Positions 1 to 9,579 of a stretch of 64,000 nucleotides of DNA are shown here, piece after piece. The position numbers and the translations under genes are program-made. The notes beneath the pieces are model-generated. The model had not been told where the DNA came from. It made no database searches and saw only the letters and a program-made list of their open reading frames with translations. The stretch is from a marine bacterium B5-7 (GTDB taxonomy: Bacteria > Pseudomonadota > Gammaproteobacteria > Arenicellales > CAJQKF01): contig BQJD01000013.1 of the NCBI GenBank assembly GCA_021604525.1, positions 35,165-99,164 on the forward strand, in the 5' to 3' direction. Every line of letters begins with the position of its first letter. The stretch's first letter is position 1.

Positions 1-62
1 GTCAAACCATGAGTTAAATAAATTACGAATAACCCGATTGTGGCATTAGTTGATTATTTTGC

Positions 63-90
63 AAAAAAAAGCGGCACATCCTTATGCCGC
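63..90 (-). terminator. Rho-independent terminator of the FAD-oxidase gene
   Basis: Read on the minus strand, a 6-bp stem (GCGGCA/TGCCGC at 85-90 and 71-76, loop of 8) is followed directly by eight T residues (complement of 63-70). It lies about 130 nt past the stop of the minus-strand gene that ends at 222, so it most likely ends that transcript. Confidence 0.75.
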
Positions 91-221
91 ATGAGAGTCA
101 CCGAGGGTGTCGGCGTTGTACACATCATGATCTCGGACACTGTGTCGATACAACCTCTCAATCGGTTCAATATAATTTGTATTCTGCCAGGTATGTTCGA
201 GATGCAGCTGACACACAGGCT

Positions 222-1634
222 TCAGATAATTTTGCCGGAATTCATGAGGCCATCGGGATCGATGGCCTTTTTAAGCGTACGCATCATATCGAGTTCCACA
301 CGGTTTTTGTGTTGCCGCATGAGATCCAACTTTAATAGGCCGATTCCATGTTCCGCGCTGAATGAACCGTTCAGTGAAGTCACGATGCCATATACCGCCT
401 GGCGAAGTGCGGGTTTGGCCGCAACGAAATCGTCCGGATCCATGCCAACCGGCTGCAACAGGTTGCAGTGGATATTTCCATCGCCAATATGGCCAAAAGG
501 GTAGGGACGTGTGCCAGGCAAAACGCGTTGGACTTCTACCATTACACGGGATATCAGTTCCGGGACCTTTGATACCGGTACCGAGACATCATGACTGACG
601 GTCTTCCCCTCGGCACGTTGGCCAGCAACAATTGCCTCACGTATCTTCCAAAGGGATTTTTCCTGAGATTCCGAGCCGCTGATGACAGCATCATTTAGCC
701 AGCCCTCATCAAGGCTCCTGGCAAGAAACGCTTCGGTAATGGCGTTAATGTTGATGACGTGTGATGAAGTCGCAAACTGGCACAGGATGTACCAGGGGTG
801 AGATGTTTCCAATGGATTATCGCAACCGGGAACGTGATTGGCCGCTGCCTGCATGGCAATGTCAGGAATCAATTCAAAGCTGCTGAGCTGATCGCCACTC
901 AATTGACGCGCCAGTATCAGCAATTGCAAAGCGTCATCAAGGTTGGAGAAACCCAACAAAATGGTTTGTGATTGCACTGCTTGTGGATAAAGACGTAAAG
1001 TGGCCGCGGTTACAATGCCAAGCGTACCCTCGGCGCCAATGAATAACTGTTTCAGATCGTAGCCGGTATTGTTCTTCAAAAGTGCAGTCAAGCCATCCCA
1101 AACCCTGCCATCGGCCAGAACAACCTCAAGCCCCAGTACTTGTGAACGGGTATTGCCATAGCGAAGGACGTTGATTCCGCCTGCGTTTGTGGAAATGATT
1201 CCACCAATCAGACAGCTCCCCTCGGCGCCAAGGCTGACCGGAAACATGCGATTCATATCATGGGCTACCGCCTGAATATCCGCTAGAACACATCCGGCTT
1301 CGACCGTGATGGTGCCGTTTAATTGGTCACGATGACGAATGGCGCGTAATCTTTTCAGGGACAATATGACCTCGCCGTTTTCAGCGACAGCGCCGCCGCA
1401 AAGGCCCGTGTTGCCGCCTTGTGGAACCACAGTCACATTGGCGTCGGCACAAGCAGTGATAACCTGGCTGACCTCTCCGGTGTCGGCTGGTAGCACGACA
1501 CACAGTGGGTGACTTTCATAATCACCTCGCTGTTCGGTAAGAAAGGGCCCGGCGTCGCTATTGTCACTGCCAAGCAGGTAGCGATCCCCGACTATGCGTC
1601 GCAAACGTCCGACCAACTGAATCGAATCTGTCAT
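222..1634 (-). CDS. FAD-binding oxidase, GlcD / D-2-hydroxyglutarate dehydrogenase family
   Basis: A 470-residue protein of the PCMH-type FAD-linked oxidase family, which oxidises D-2-hydroxyacids such as D-2-hydroxyglutarate or D-lactate, with electrons passing to a carrier or the quinone pool. The N-terminal FAD domain shows the PQGGNTGLCGG motif near residue 70 and LGAEGSCLIGG near 135. The C-terminal FAD-oxidase domain has FGHIGDGNIHCNLL near 382 and SAEHGIGLLK near 430, the usual metal and substrate region. Length is normal for a stand-alone member without the Fe-S domain of fused forms. It is transcribed alone, divergent from the AOR operon, with a terminator downstream. The family is secure; the substrate cannot be read from the sequence. 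Confidence 0.88.
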   Translation of the reverse strand: MTDSIQLVGRLRRIVGDRYLLGSDNSDAGPFLTEQRGDYESHPLCVVLPADTGEVSQVITACADANVTVVPQGGNTGLCGGAVAENGEVILSLKRLRAIRHRDQLNGTITVEAGCVLADIQAVAHDMNRMFPVSLGAEGSCLIGGIISTNAGGINVLRYGNTRSQVLGLEVVLADGRVWDGLTALLKNNTGYDLKQLFIGAEGTLGIVTAATLRLYPQAVQSQTILLGFSNLDDALQLLILARQLSGDQLSSFELIPDIAMQAAANHVPGCDNPLETSHPWYILCQFATSSHVININAITEAFLARSLDEGWLNDAVISGSESQEKSLWKIREAIVAGQRAEGKTVSHDVSVPVSKVPELISRVMVEVQRVLPGTRPYPFGHIGDGNIHCNLLQPVGMDPDDFVAAKPALRQAVYGIVTSLNGSFSAEHGIGLLKLDLMRQHKNRVELDMMRTLKKAIDPDGLMNSGKII

Positions 1635-1777
1635 TAGTTAAAATGATGCGTTAACAATGATGATCTGGTAAACAGGACTTATATGCATATAAAGGTGTTC
1701 TGGCTGGTAAAGATGTTCTGGCTTGGCAAGACGCAAAATCGAGCGATTTCTATCCTGATTATTTAAGGAATCACAGC

Positions 1778-1849
1778 ATGACAACCCGATCCGCAAAATC
1801 CATGAATCCTGGCCAATTCTCGATGCAGATGCTTTCGGATGTGCGCTGA
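1778..1849 (+). CDS. Possible 23-residue leader peptide upstream of the AOR operon
   Basis: ATG at 1778 is preceded by AAGGA (1765-1769) at a spacing of 8, better than the site of the ferredoxin gene itself. The reading frame gives 23 codons ending in TGA, starting MTTRSAKSMNPG. The peptide has four Met, is mildly basic and has no homologue I recognise. It ends about 120 nt before the ferredoxin ATG. PqqA has a similar length, but the Glu-x3-Tyr needed for PQQ is absent. It could be a translated leader that couples to the downstream hairpins, or chance. Confidence 0.33.
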   Translation: MTTRSAKSMNPGQFSMQMLSDVR

Positions 1850-1878
1850 ATCCAGTACATTACGTTATTGTGAAGTGT

Positions 1879-1898
1879 CATTCGACCCCTGTCGAATG
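1879..1898. promoter_or_regulatory. Perfect 8-bp inverted repeat upstream of the AOR operon
   Basis: CATTCGAC and GTCGAATG flank a 4-base centre (CCCT), about 70-90 nt upstream of the ferredoxin start. As DNA it would suit a dimeric repressor or activator; as RNA it forms a stable small hairpin. No regulator gene lies beside it. Confidence 0.45.
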
Positions 1899-1967
1899 TC
1901 GCTAATACCACGTTCCACAAGTCGGGTCGGAATATAAGACCCACGTTAGGATTATAAGAGGAGACCC

Positions 1968-2435
1968 ATGTTCCGATCCCTGCATATCGATCCTGCCAAG
2001 TGTACAGGCTGCCTGCAATGCGAGTTGGCCTGTTCCCTTGAGCATACCGGCGAGTTTAATCCGGCACGTTCACGTATCCGGGTTTTCGAATTCGAACACG
2101 GCCTGCGCAACATACCCTATACCTGTACCCAATGCGATGAGGCCTGGTGCCTGCATGCCTGCCCGGTCGGTGCCATTGGTGTTGATACGTTGAGTGGTGC
2201 CAAGGATGTCTCTGCGGCAGTGTGTGTGGGTTGCAAGGTCTGTGTTGGGGCCTGTCCGTTTGGAACAATCAACTTCAATCCGGATTCCGGTAAAGTGGAT
2301 AAATGCGATCTTTGTGGCGGTGATCCGAAATGTGCGGAAGTGTGTCCAACCGATGCAATCATCTACGGTGATGCTGATTGGAGTGGTCTGGATAAAATGC
2401 GGCAATCTGCTGCAATGTCATTGATGGGGCGTTGA
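1968..2435 (+). CDS. Four-cluster ferredoxin-type electron-transfer subunit of aldehyde oxidoreductase
   Basis: A 155-residue cytoplasmic iron-sulfur protein, probably carrying electrons away from the AOR encoded next. Cys motifs run CTGCLQCELAC near residue 13, CTQCDEAWCLHACP near 44, CVGCKVCVGACP near 85 and CDLCGGDPKCAEVCP near 105. That is sixteen cysteines, enough for four [4Fe-4S] clusters, the pattern of DmsB/HycB-like subunits. No signal peptide is present. The start is supported by AGGAG at 1959-1963, with a rather short spacing of 4. The stop is separated from the AOR ATG by one base, so the two are translationally coupled. Confidence 0.88.
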   Translation: MFRSLHIDPAKCTGCLQCELACSLEHTGEFNPARSRIRVFEFEHGLRNIPYTCTQCDEAWCLHACPVGAIGVDTLSGAKDVSAAVCVGCKVCVGACPFGTINFNPDSGKVDKCDLCGGDPKCAEVCPTDAIIYGDADWSGLDKMRQSAAMSLMGR

Positions 2436-2436
2436 T

Positions 2437-4281
2437 ATGGGTTGGCAGCAAAAAGTACTCAGAGTCGATCTCAATGCAGGAACCTGCACCACCGAGCCGC
2501 TCAATATGGAATGGGCCGCGCAATATATCGGTACACGTGGTTTGGCAACCCGTTACCTCATGGAGAATATGGATCCGGCGGTCGATGCACTGTCGCCTGA
2601 AAACGTTCTGATATTTGCCACCGGGCCCTTGGGTGGAACACTGACATCCACCAGTGGACGTTACGCCGTAGTCACCAAGGGGCCGTTGACCGGTGCAATC
2701 GCCTGTTCAAACTCGGGTGGCAAGTTCGGTGCTGAACTGAAATTCAGCGGTTATGACCTAATGATCGTGACCGGCAAGTCCGAACGCCCCGTCTACCTTC
2801 TCATAGAAGATGATGAGGCAAAGCTCATCAATGCGGAGGATCTGTGGGGCCGAACCGTTTGGGACACCGAGGAGACGATAAAGGCGCGACATCACAGTGA
2901 GGATATGAAAGTTGCCTCCATTGGCGTTGCCGGTGAACGCGGCGTTTACTATGCCTGCATTGTCAACGATCTGCATCGCGCTGCGGGTCGTTCCGGTGTG
3001 GGTGCGGTCATGGGTTCGAAGAACCTTAAAGCGGTTGCAGCGCGTGGCTCTCGCGGTATACGGGTTAAAGACCCCTTGCGATTCATGAAGGTGGTCGAGG
3101 AAAAAAACCAGAAACTGGTTGATGATCCGGGCCGTCGCAGCCTGACCAAATCCGGTACCTTGTCGATGATGAATGTCATGCAGGAATTTGGTGGGTTACC
3201 GACCAATAATTTTCGTGATGTTCAGTTTGACGGTGTGGCGAAGGTTAATCATAAGGCGGTCAGGGAAAAACGACATGGCCATCGCAACCTGCTCACTAAC
3301 AAGGCGTGCTTTGGTTGCACCATTGCCTGCGGACGTATTGCACATATCGATAAAAATCACTTCTCGGTAGTTAACCGTAAAGAGTACTGGCACGCCTCCG
3401 GCGGGCTCGAGTATGAAACCGCTTTCGCTTTTGGACCGGTTGTGGGGGTTGACGATCTCGATGCATTGACCTTCGCCGGATACATGATGAACGAGCACGG
3501 TATGGACCCCATATCGTTTGGTGTCACGCTGGCTGCTGCCATGGAGTTATACGAACTCGGCGTTATTACTCGTGAACAGACCGATGGCATCGATCTTCGC
3601 TTTGGCAATGCCGAAGCATTGACTGTCATGTCCGAGAAAACCGGCAAGTACGAGGGCTTCGGTCGAGAACTTGCACTCGGCTCGAAGCGCCTGTGCGAGA
3701 AGTACGGGCATCCGGAGCTTGCCATGGTGGTCAAGGGTCAGGAATTTGCCGGCTACGATTCACGCGCCCTGCAGGGCATGGGTCTGGGTTACGCTACCGG
3801 CAACCGAGGTGCATGCCACCTTCGACACGATACCTTTGCCGAGGATATGGAAGATGTCAGTGGTAAGGGCAAGGCGCAACCGTGTAAGGATTCCCAGGAC
3901 AATGTGGCTGCCATCGATTCAGTCGGTATCTGCCTGTTTACAGCTTCTGCCTGGGATCTTGGTGACCTTGCCGATCAAATGGACGCAGCCTGCGAGGGAA
4001 CCTGGACGGCGGAGCGACTACGTGAGGCGGGCGAACGAATCTGGAATCTTGAAAGATTGTTTAACATGAAAGCGGGGTTAACGGCCGCTGATGACACCCT
4101 GCCGCCGCGTATGCTTAAGGATCCCGCGCCAACCGGCATGGCAAAGGGCAAGGTCAATGAGCTCGATGTGATGCTGCCGGAATATTATGCCTTACGGGAG
4201 TGGAGTGTCGACGGGGTACCAACTCGCGCGTTATTGCAACGACTTGACCTTGAGGCATTTGCGCTTGCGGATTCAGCTTGA
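2437..4281 (+). CDS. Tungsten-dependent aldehyde:ferredoxin oxidoreductase
   Basis: A 614-residue member of the AOR family, which oxidises aldehydes to acids (or does the reverse) using a bis-pyranopterin tungsten cofactor and a [4Fe-4S] cluster. The N-terminal domain is typical (MGWQQKVLRVDL, then GPLGGTLTSTSGRYAVVTKG). The proximal cluster ligands appear as CFGCTIAC near residue 289, with the fourth Cys in DSVGICLF near 490. Length fits the family (about 600-620). The neighbouring 4-cluster ferredoxin and MoaD-like gene match the AOR operons of bacteria that couple the enzyme to other carriers. Tungsten rather than molybdenum is inferred from the family. Substrate unknown. Confidence 0.92.
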   Translation: MGWQQKVLRVDLNAGTCTTEPLNMEWAAQYIGTRGLATRYLMENMDPAVDALSPENVLIFATGPLGGTLTSTSGRYAVVTKGPLTGAIACSNSGGKFGAELKFSGYDLMIVTGKSERPVYLLIEDDEAKLINAEDLWGRTVWDTEETIKARHHSEDMKVASIGVAGERGVYYACIVNDLHRAAGRSGVGAVMGSKNLKAVAARGSRGIRVKDPLRFMKVVEEKNQKLVDDPGRRSLTKSGTLSMMNVMQEFGGLPTNNFRDVQFDGVAKVNHKAVREKRHGHRNLLTNKACFGCTIACGRIAHIDKNHFSVVNRKEYWHASGGLEYETAFAFGPVVGVDDLDALTFAGYMMNEHGMDPISFGVTLAAAMELYELGVITREQTDGIDLRFGNAEALTVMSEKTGKYEGFGRELALGSKRLCEKYGHPELAMVVKGQEFAGYDSRALQGMGLGYATGNRGACHLRHDTFAEDMEDVSGKGKAQPCKDSQDNVAAIDSVGICLFTASAWDLGDLADQMDAACEGTWTAERLREAGERIWNLERLFNMKAGLTAADDTLPPRMLKDPAPTGMAKGKVNELDVMLPEYYALREWSVDGVPTRALLQRLDLEAFALADSA

Positions 4282-4504
4282 TCTTAAGGGTGAACTCGAA
4301 GACGAACTGTCGGAAACCATCGCATCGAACTTTACTGTTGCTGAAGGCGTCACCCTTGAAGACATGCTTAAAAAGTTGCCGTTTGTCGATCGGGTTGTCT
4401 TGACGTCGGTTAACGGTACCGTCATCGCACGTTCAGACCGCGCCTCGCTGGTACTTAACGAGAGCGATAAAGTCACCTTGTTACCCGCCATCAAGGGGGG
4501 GTGA
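4265..4504 (+). CDS. MoaD/ThiS-like sulfur carrier protein
   Basis: A small beta-grasp protein of about 79 residues ending in Ile-Lys-Gly-Gly, the C-terminal di-glycine that is thiocarboxylated in MoaD and ThiS. It probably supplies dithiolene sulfur for the AOR pterin cofactor. TTG at 4265 is preferred: it gives the family opening (RIQLDLKG) and has GAGG at 4252-4255 nine bases before it. An in-frame TTG at 4259 is the alternative. The start lies inside the 3' end of the AOR gene, an overlap of 17 bases in another frame, which implies translational coupling. The ATG at 4187, further inside AOR, would add a non-homologous extension. Confidence 0.75.
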   Translation: MRIQLDLKGELEDELSETIASNFTVAEGVTLEDMLKKLPFVDRVVLTSVNGTVIARSDRASLVLNESDKVTLLPAIKGG

Positions 4505-4507
4505 AAC

Positions 4508-5149
4508 ATGTTGCCCGAGCCAGCGCAACTCGCCTTGTTTCTGGTCAGTTCGTTGGCATTGTTATTGTTACCCGGGCCGGCGGTGTTCTACATCATTGCC
4601 CGAAGTGTAGCCCAGGGCAGCACGGCTGGATTGGTATCCACGCTGGGCGTTGGTTTTGGTTCATTAATTCATGTACTGGCTGCGGCGTTGGGTATCTCGG
4701 CGTTGTTGGCTTCATCTGTAGAGATATTTTCGCTTCTCCGTATTGCCGGTGCGGGTTATCTGATTTACCTGGGTTTTCGCGCGTTGATGGCATCCAGGCC
4801 AGCAGATGAACCTGTTCAGATTGCCAGGAAACGCATGAAGGTGATATTCCGTGAAGGCGTTGTCGTCAATATTCTCAACCCCAAGACGGCCATATTTTTT
4901 GTCGCTTTCCTGCCCCAGTTTGCCGACCCATCCCGCGGTAGTGTGGGTATGCAGATTTTCCTGCTCGGTTCGTTGTTCGTATTGCTCGGGATTACTACCG
5001 ATGGCATCTATGCGCTGGCGGCAGGCAAGCTTGGGACGCGTCTGGCAGACTTCGGTCGCACCTTGAAGTTACGAAACCGAATTGCAGCAGGAATCTACTT
5101 TGTTCTCGGTGCAATCACTCTGAATGTCGAGGCGCCGAAAGTCTCCTGA
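4508..5149 (+). CDS. LysE/RhtB family amino-acid exporter
   Basis: A 213-residue inner-membrane protein with about six hydrophobic segments. The family signature LLPGPAVFYIIARS appears near residue 20 and NILNPKTAIFFVAFLPQF near 120. LysE/RhtB proteins export amino acids or related small molecules by proton exchange. It starts 3 bases after the MoaD-like stop, so it is the last gene of the AOR operon. A metabolic link to aldehyde oxidation is not evident and its substrate is unknown. Confidence 0.85.
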   Translation: MLPEPAQLALFLVSSLALLLLPGPAVFYIIARSVAQGSTAGLVSTLGVGFGSLIHVLAAALGISALLASSVEIFSLLRIAGAGYLIYLGFRALMASRPADEPVQIARKRMKVIFREGVVVNILNPKTAIFFVAFLPQFADPSRGSVGMQIFLLGSLFVLLGITTDGIYALAAGKLGTRLADFGRTLKLRNRIAAGIYFVLGAITLNVEAPKVS

Positions 5150-5171
5150 TCAGCTTCCAGCAAACGTTATA

Positions 5172-5209
5172 GTTACATTTGGTTACATCCAGGTTACGTT
5201 GATGTAACG
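5172..5209. promoter_or_regulatory. Phased GTTAC repeat cluster upstream of the RND operon
   Basis: GTTACAT occurs at 5172 and 5182 and GTTACG at 5193, spaced 10 and 11 bases apart, one helical turn each. They are followed by the inverse GTAAC at 5204-5208. The array lies about 85-120 bases before the adaptor start. Same-face direct repeats of this kind are typical of response-regulator or activator sites. No regulator gene is adjacent. Confidence 0.45.
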
Positions 5210-5291
5210 AGTTCTATTGTAAACTTCCTGATCGCGGCGACGATTACGCCGTCCACCTTATGATTCGAGATAACCGTTTCAGGATCCGTGA

Positions 5292-6464
5292 ATGGCCATT
5301 GGAAAAATACTCACGACACTGATTTTGCTGGGCGTTGTCGCAGCGATTGGCTGGCAGGTGAATCAACGTCTGATTGAGGTTAACCGTGAGTCACCGGAGC
5401 GTGTGCGGGGAATATCGGTCATTCCAGTCGAAGTCCAGCCGGTGACGCGTGGTGTAATCGAACGACGCCGTGCATTTACAGGCACATTGAATTCCCCGGC
5501 TGAGTTTGTCGTCGCGCCGAAATTGAGCGGTCGTATTCTGGAGATCACCGTCGATCTGGCAGACCCGGTCAACCGCGGCCAGGTAGTTGCACGATTGGAT
5601 AATGATGAGTACGTGCAAGCACTGGCCCAGGCAGAGGCAGACCTCGCTGTGTCACGCGCCAACTTCAACGAGGCCAAGAGTCTTCTGGCAATTGCGGATC
5701 GTGATCTGGAGCGGGCTGAGACACTGCGGGGAAGGGGTGTGAGCTCCGATGCGGAACGGGATGCAGCCAAGGCTAATCAACTTGCAAAAGCCGCTCATGT
5801 CGAGGTTACACGAGCGCAAATGTCCAGGGCTGTAGCGACCGTTGAAACGGCCAGAATCCAGCTTGGTTACAGCGACGTAATCGCTGCTTGGCAGGGTGGT
5901 CAAGATACCCGAGTTGTTGCAGAGCGGTTTGTTGATGAAGGCGATACGGTTTCTGCCAATGCGCCGTTACTTCGTATTGTTGAGCTCGATCCGATCAATG
6001 CAGTTGTCTTCGTTACCGAGGCGGATTATGGCCTGCTGCGCCCGGGCCAGCGAGTTGACCTGAAAACCGATGCGTTTAAAGACTCTGTTTTTAAAGGTGA
6101 AATCTCGCGCATATCTCCGGTCTTTATCGAAGATACTCGTCAAGCACGTGTTGAAATCACGCTCGACAACAAAGATTTAAAACTCAAGCCGGGTATGTTT
6201 GCACGGGTGTCGATCATGCTTGAACGGTTTGAGGATGCGGTGATCCTGCCAGCAACTTCACTGGTGGTACGTGATGGCAGCAGCGGCGTATTCGTGGTTG
6301 ACGATGATGGCGCCACGGTTCATTGGCAAAGTGTTGAAACCGGGGTTCGCGATGGCGATCGTGTTCAGGCTATCGGCAGTGACGTGGAAGGAAGAGTCGT
6401 CACACTCGGGCAACAACTCCTTGATGATGGCTCGAAAATTTCCATAAGCGAACTATCCCGATAA
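5292..6464 (+). CDS. RND efflux periplasmic adaptor subunit (HlyD/AcrA type)
   Basis: A 390-residue membrane-fusion protein that bridges an RND pump to an outer-membrane channel. A single N-terminal hydrophobic anchor (residues 6-22) has no lipobox Cys. The lipoyl half-domains ([15 protein letters not shown] near 70 and later) flank an alpha-hairpin around residues 100-180, rich in Ala, Glu and Arg. Beta-barrel and membrane-proximal domains follow. It overlaps the permease gene by one base (TAATG), so the two are coupled. No outer-membrane factor gene is present here, so a shared TolC-type protein is likely. Confidence 0.9.
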   Translation: MAIGKILTTLILLGVVAAIGWQVNQRLIEVNRESPERVRGISVIPVEVQPVTRGVIERRRAFTGTLNSPAEFVVAPKLSGRILEITVDLADPVNRGQVVARLDNDEYVQALAQAEADLAVSRANFNEAKSLLAIADRDLERAETLRGRGVSSDAERDAAKANQLAKAAHVEVTRAQMSRAVATVETARIQLGYSDVIAAWQGGQDTRVVAERFVDEGDTVSANAPLLRIVELDPINAVVFVTEADYGLLRPGQRVDLKTDAFKDSVFKGEISRISPVFIEDTRQARVEITLDNKDLKLKPGMFARVSIMLERFEDAVILPATSLVVRDGSSGVFVVDDDGATVHWQSVETGVRDGDRVQAIGSDVEGRVVTLGQQLLDDGSKISISELSR

Positions 6465-9400
6465 TGAAGCTAGCGCGCGCCAGCGTTAATCGCCCCGTGT
6501 TCACATTGATGGTCATGCTGGCCGTGATGGTGATGGGGTCGGTCGCCATGACGCGACTACAGATTGATTTGTTGCCCAGCATTGAGTTACCGACCATTTC
6601 GGTTCGCACCAGTTATGACGGCGCCGATCCACTGGTCATGGAACGGTTGGTGACACAAATCGTCGAGGAGATTATCGCTACTGTACCAGGTGTCGTCGAG
6701 ATGACTTCGCAATCCTATGAAGGTAACAGTCGTGTCAGGGTGACATTCGCTTTTGGTACTGATATTGATATTGCCGCCCTTGATGTTCGTGCAACCATCG
6801 AAGACGAGATAAGCGAACTGCCCGACGATATTGGTAGTGTCCGGGTCAGCAAATTTGATATAGACAGCTTTCCGGTGGTGCTTCTTGGCATATCAAGTAC
6901 GCTGGATCCGGTCGAGCTCACAGAGATTGTAGAAAACCAGATCCGTTACCGTTTTTCCCGCATCGAAGGCGTGGCCCAGGTCGATCCGTGGGGTGGTTTC
7001 AGTCGTGAGATTCGTGTTGAGCTTGATCCGGACAAAATCAGCGCATTGGGTCTGCCACTCAACGATATTCTCGAATCAATTCGCAATGCCAATCTTGATC
7101 GACCTGCAGGCAAGATCGAAGAAGGTCGCTATCAGGTTACTTTGCGCGCGCCTGCCGAATTTTCCCGGCCGGAAGAAATAGGTGCTACGGTTATTGGTCG
7201 GCACGATGGCGTGGTTATAACCCTGGATCAAGTCGCAACGGTGCGCGATACCTATCAGCAGATCACGCGTGTAATTCGGGTCAATGGTGAGCGCGGCGTG
7301 CGGGTTGCGATTCGAAAACAGGCAGGCGACAACACGGTTGAAGTAGCCAAGCGAATTCTGGAGGAAGTCGACGCCATTAACGCAGATTTCCCTCAGATTA
7401 AAGTAATCCCGGTGATCAACCAGGGAAATTTTATCGAACGTGCAATCGCCAATGTATCCCGTTCGGTGTTGTATGGTGGCTCGTTGGCCATTTTGGTTCT
7501 GGTGCTATTCCTTCGCGATTTGCGCAGTACAACCATCATCGCACTGGCTATTCCCATTTCACTGTTGGCGACATTTGCACTGATGTATGTCAGTGGGCTT
7601 ACGATCAATCTCATGACGCTTGGCGGCCTGGCACTTGGTGTCGGCATGATGGTAGACAGTTCTGTGGTGGTCCTTGAGAATATTTTTCGTCGTAACCAGG
7701 AATTCAATGAAAGCGCGCGCGATGCCGCAATCAACGGTACAGGTGAAGTCGCATCGGCAGTAATTGCAGGTACTGTAACGACACTGGTGATATTTTTACC
7801 GTTGATATTTTTTGAAGGCGTTACTGGTGTGTTGTTTAAAGAACTGGCTTACGTCATCATGTTCTCGTTACTCTGCGCGTTGATCGTATCCCTGAGCCTG
7901 GTACCGGTACTTGGTTCAAGACTGCTTGCTTCGCGTAACGACACCGATCCCCAAAAAATCAGCAACAAACGGAGTACTTTAGCTGGGCTTGAAAATGGCT
8001 ATCGTGATGTTCTCGTTGTCCTTCTGAAGGGGCGTTTTATCATGATTTTGATTGCTGTTGTCGTGTTTGGCTCGAGCTTGTTGTTGATAAGATATATCGG
8101 TACTGAATTCGTTCCACCAAGCGATGAAGGAGAGGTTCGTGTAACTGGCGAAATGGAAGTTGGTACACGTCTTGAGCTTATCGACAAGCAGACACGATTG
8201 ATGGAGCAACTGACCTTGTCTGCCGTACCTGAGGCGCTGTCGTCTGTCGTCAGCGTGAGTACCTCGGGGACTTTTGGTCGTTCGGCCGCATCAGGGGAGA
8301 TACGTATCTCATTAATTCCCGCTGCAAAGAGAGAGCGTTCGAATTCTGATATAGCCGCCGACTTGCGTCAGATTCTTGACGGCAAGATACCCGGTATGAA
8401 AATTCGAGTACGGGCGCCACAAGGACAATTTCTGTTGGAGAGAATATTATCAAGCGTTGAAAACGTTGCTATCGAAGTGCGTGGTTATGATCTTGATACG
8501 CTGTCGTTGCTCGCCCGTCGGGTGGCCGACGGGATTACCCGCGTTGCAGGAATTACTGATGCCGAATTAAGTCGAGATGCTGGCATACCCCAACAGGAGA
8601 TACTGGTTGATCGTGACAAGATCGCCAATATTGGTTTGAGCCCGCGTGATGTGGCCGAGGCAATCGAGATTGCAGTCGCTGGGTCGACAGCAGGCGAATT
8701 TCGGTCTCGAGGGAACGCCTATCGGATTCTGGTGCAACTTGAAAATGCCAATCGTCGTTCCCTTGATGAGATCCTTGACCTGGTGCTAAGAACGCCGGAT
8801 GGCAAAACTGTGGTATTGAGGAATCTCGTTTCTACCCGCAAGACCAGTGGTCCGGTCACTATAGAGCGAAAAGATCAGCAACGAGTCATTACTGTAACGG
8901 CTAATGTATCGGGCCGCGATCTGGGTTCAGTGGCTGTCGATGTCGAGCAGGTGCTGAAGACTATTCCAAGGCCAATTGGCTATGACCTGATGGTAGCCGG
9001 AAATATTGAAGAACAGCAAAAATCATTCATCGAACTGGTTACGGCATTGGTATTGGCGCTTGCCCTCGTTTATATGGTGCTTGCCTCGCAGTATGAATCG
9101 TTCAGCGATCCATTGGTGGTCATGTTTTCAGTACCCTTTGCGGCTACAGGAGTGATCCTGACCTTATTTCTTACCGATACAACCATGAATATTCAGTCGG
9201 CTATAGGCTGCATCATGCTCGGCGGTATTGTCGTCAACAATGCGATATTACTGGTGGATCAGGCTGGTCAGTTTAGACGTGCCGGAATGGAAACCGATGC
9301 GGCCTTGGCTGAAGCAGGCCGACGTCGACTACGTCCGGTTCTGATGACCACTACAACGACAATTCTTGCACTTTTACCGCTGGCGCTAGGTATTGGAGAG

Positions 9401-9532
9401 GGCGCAGATGCACAAGCCCCGATGGCGCGAGCAGTTGTCGGTGGCCTGCTGGTTTCAACCCTGGTTACGCTGCTATTAATTCCAGTGGTGTATTCGCTTG
9501 TTCACCGACAAAATCGTGTTGCGCATGATTAA
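6464..9532 (+). CDS. RND family efflux permease (HAE1/AcrB-like)
   Basis: A 1022-residue inner-membrane proton-driven pump with the duplicated RND layout: TM1 at residues 12-30, a large periplasmic loop, TM2-6 around 335-480, a second loop, then TM8-12 from about 850. In TM4 the proton-relay motif reads [16 protein letters not shown]. The first Asp of the AcrB Asp-Asp pair is kept and the second is Ser, as in several single-permease RND clades. [15 protein letters not shown] and [14 protein letters not shown] motifs are present near the C terminus ([25 protein letters not shown]). Drug, solvent or metabolite efflux is likely; the substrate cannot be told. It is convergent with the next gene, 47 bases away. 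Confidence 0.92.
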   Translation: MKLARASVNRPVFTLMVMLAVMVMGSVAMTRLQIDLLPSIELPTISVRTSYDGADPLVMERLVTQIVEEIIATVPGVVEMTSQSYEGNSRVRVTFAFGTDIDIAALDVRATIEDEISELPDDIGSVRVSKFDIDSFPVVLLGISSTLDPVELTEIVENQIRYRFSRIEGVAQVDPWGGFSREIRVELDPDKISALGLPLNDILESIRNANLDRPAGKIEEGRYQVTLRAPAEFSRPEEIGATVIGRHDGVVITLDQVATVRDTYQQITRVIRVNGERGVRVAIRKQAGDNTVEVAKRILEEVDAINADFPQIKVIPVINQGNFIERAIANVSRSVLYGGSLAILVLVLFLRDLRSTTIIALAIPISLLATFALMYVSGLTINLMTLGGLALGVGMMVDSSVVVLENIFRRNQEFNESARDAAINGTGEVASAVIAGTVTTLVIFLPLIFFEGVTGVLFKELAYVIMFSLLCALIVSLSLVPVLGSRLLASRNDTDPQKISNKRSTLAGLENGYRDVLVVLLKGRFIMILIAVVVFGSSLLLIRYIGTEFVPPSDEGEVRVTGEMEVGTRLELIDKQTRLMEQLTLSAVPEALSSVVSVSTSGTFGRSAASGEIRISLIPAAKRERSNSDIAADLRQILDGKIPGMKIRVRAPQGQFLLERILSSVENVAIEVRGYDLDTLSLLARRVADGITRVAGITDAELSRDAGIPQQEILVDRDKIANIGLSPRDVAEAIEIAVAGSTAGEFRSRGNAYRILVQLENANRRSLDEILDLVLRTPDGKTVVLRNLVSTRKTSGPVTIERKDQQRVITVTANVSGRDLGSVAVDVEQVLKTIPRPIGYDLMVAGNIEEQQKSFIELVTALVLALALVYMVLASQYESFSDPLVVMFSVPFAATGVILTLFLTDTTMNIQSAIGCIMLGGIVVNNAILLVDQAGQFRRAGMETDAALAEAGRRRLRPVLMTTTTTILALLPLALGIGEGADAQAPMARAVVGGLLVSTLVTLLLIPVVYSLVHRQNRVAHD

Positions 9533-9579
9533 CCGTTGATTGGTAGCCGTAAAGCGTTCCTTCACCAGATTGTCCAAAT

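Larger units (their letters stand above)
1635..1967. other. Divergent intergenic region and AOR operon leader
   Basis: 333 bases separate the FAD-oxidase start from the ferredoxin start. The stretch holds a direct repeat of GTTCTGGCT near 1698-1726, a short ORF with a good Shine-Dalgarno (1778-1849), a perfect inverted repeat (1879-1898) and a second small stem (GGGTC 1924-1928 with GACCC 1938-1942). An identical GACCC sits at 1963-1967, immediately before the ferredoxin ATG, so GGGTC could pair with either copy. I see no convincing -35/-10 pair. Confidence 0.6.

Noticed and set aside
1778..1849. The 23-codon peptide as a PqqA cofactor precursor
   Set aside because: Similar length only; the conserved Glu-x3-Tyr is missing and no pqqB-E genes are near.
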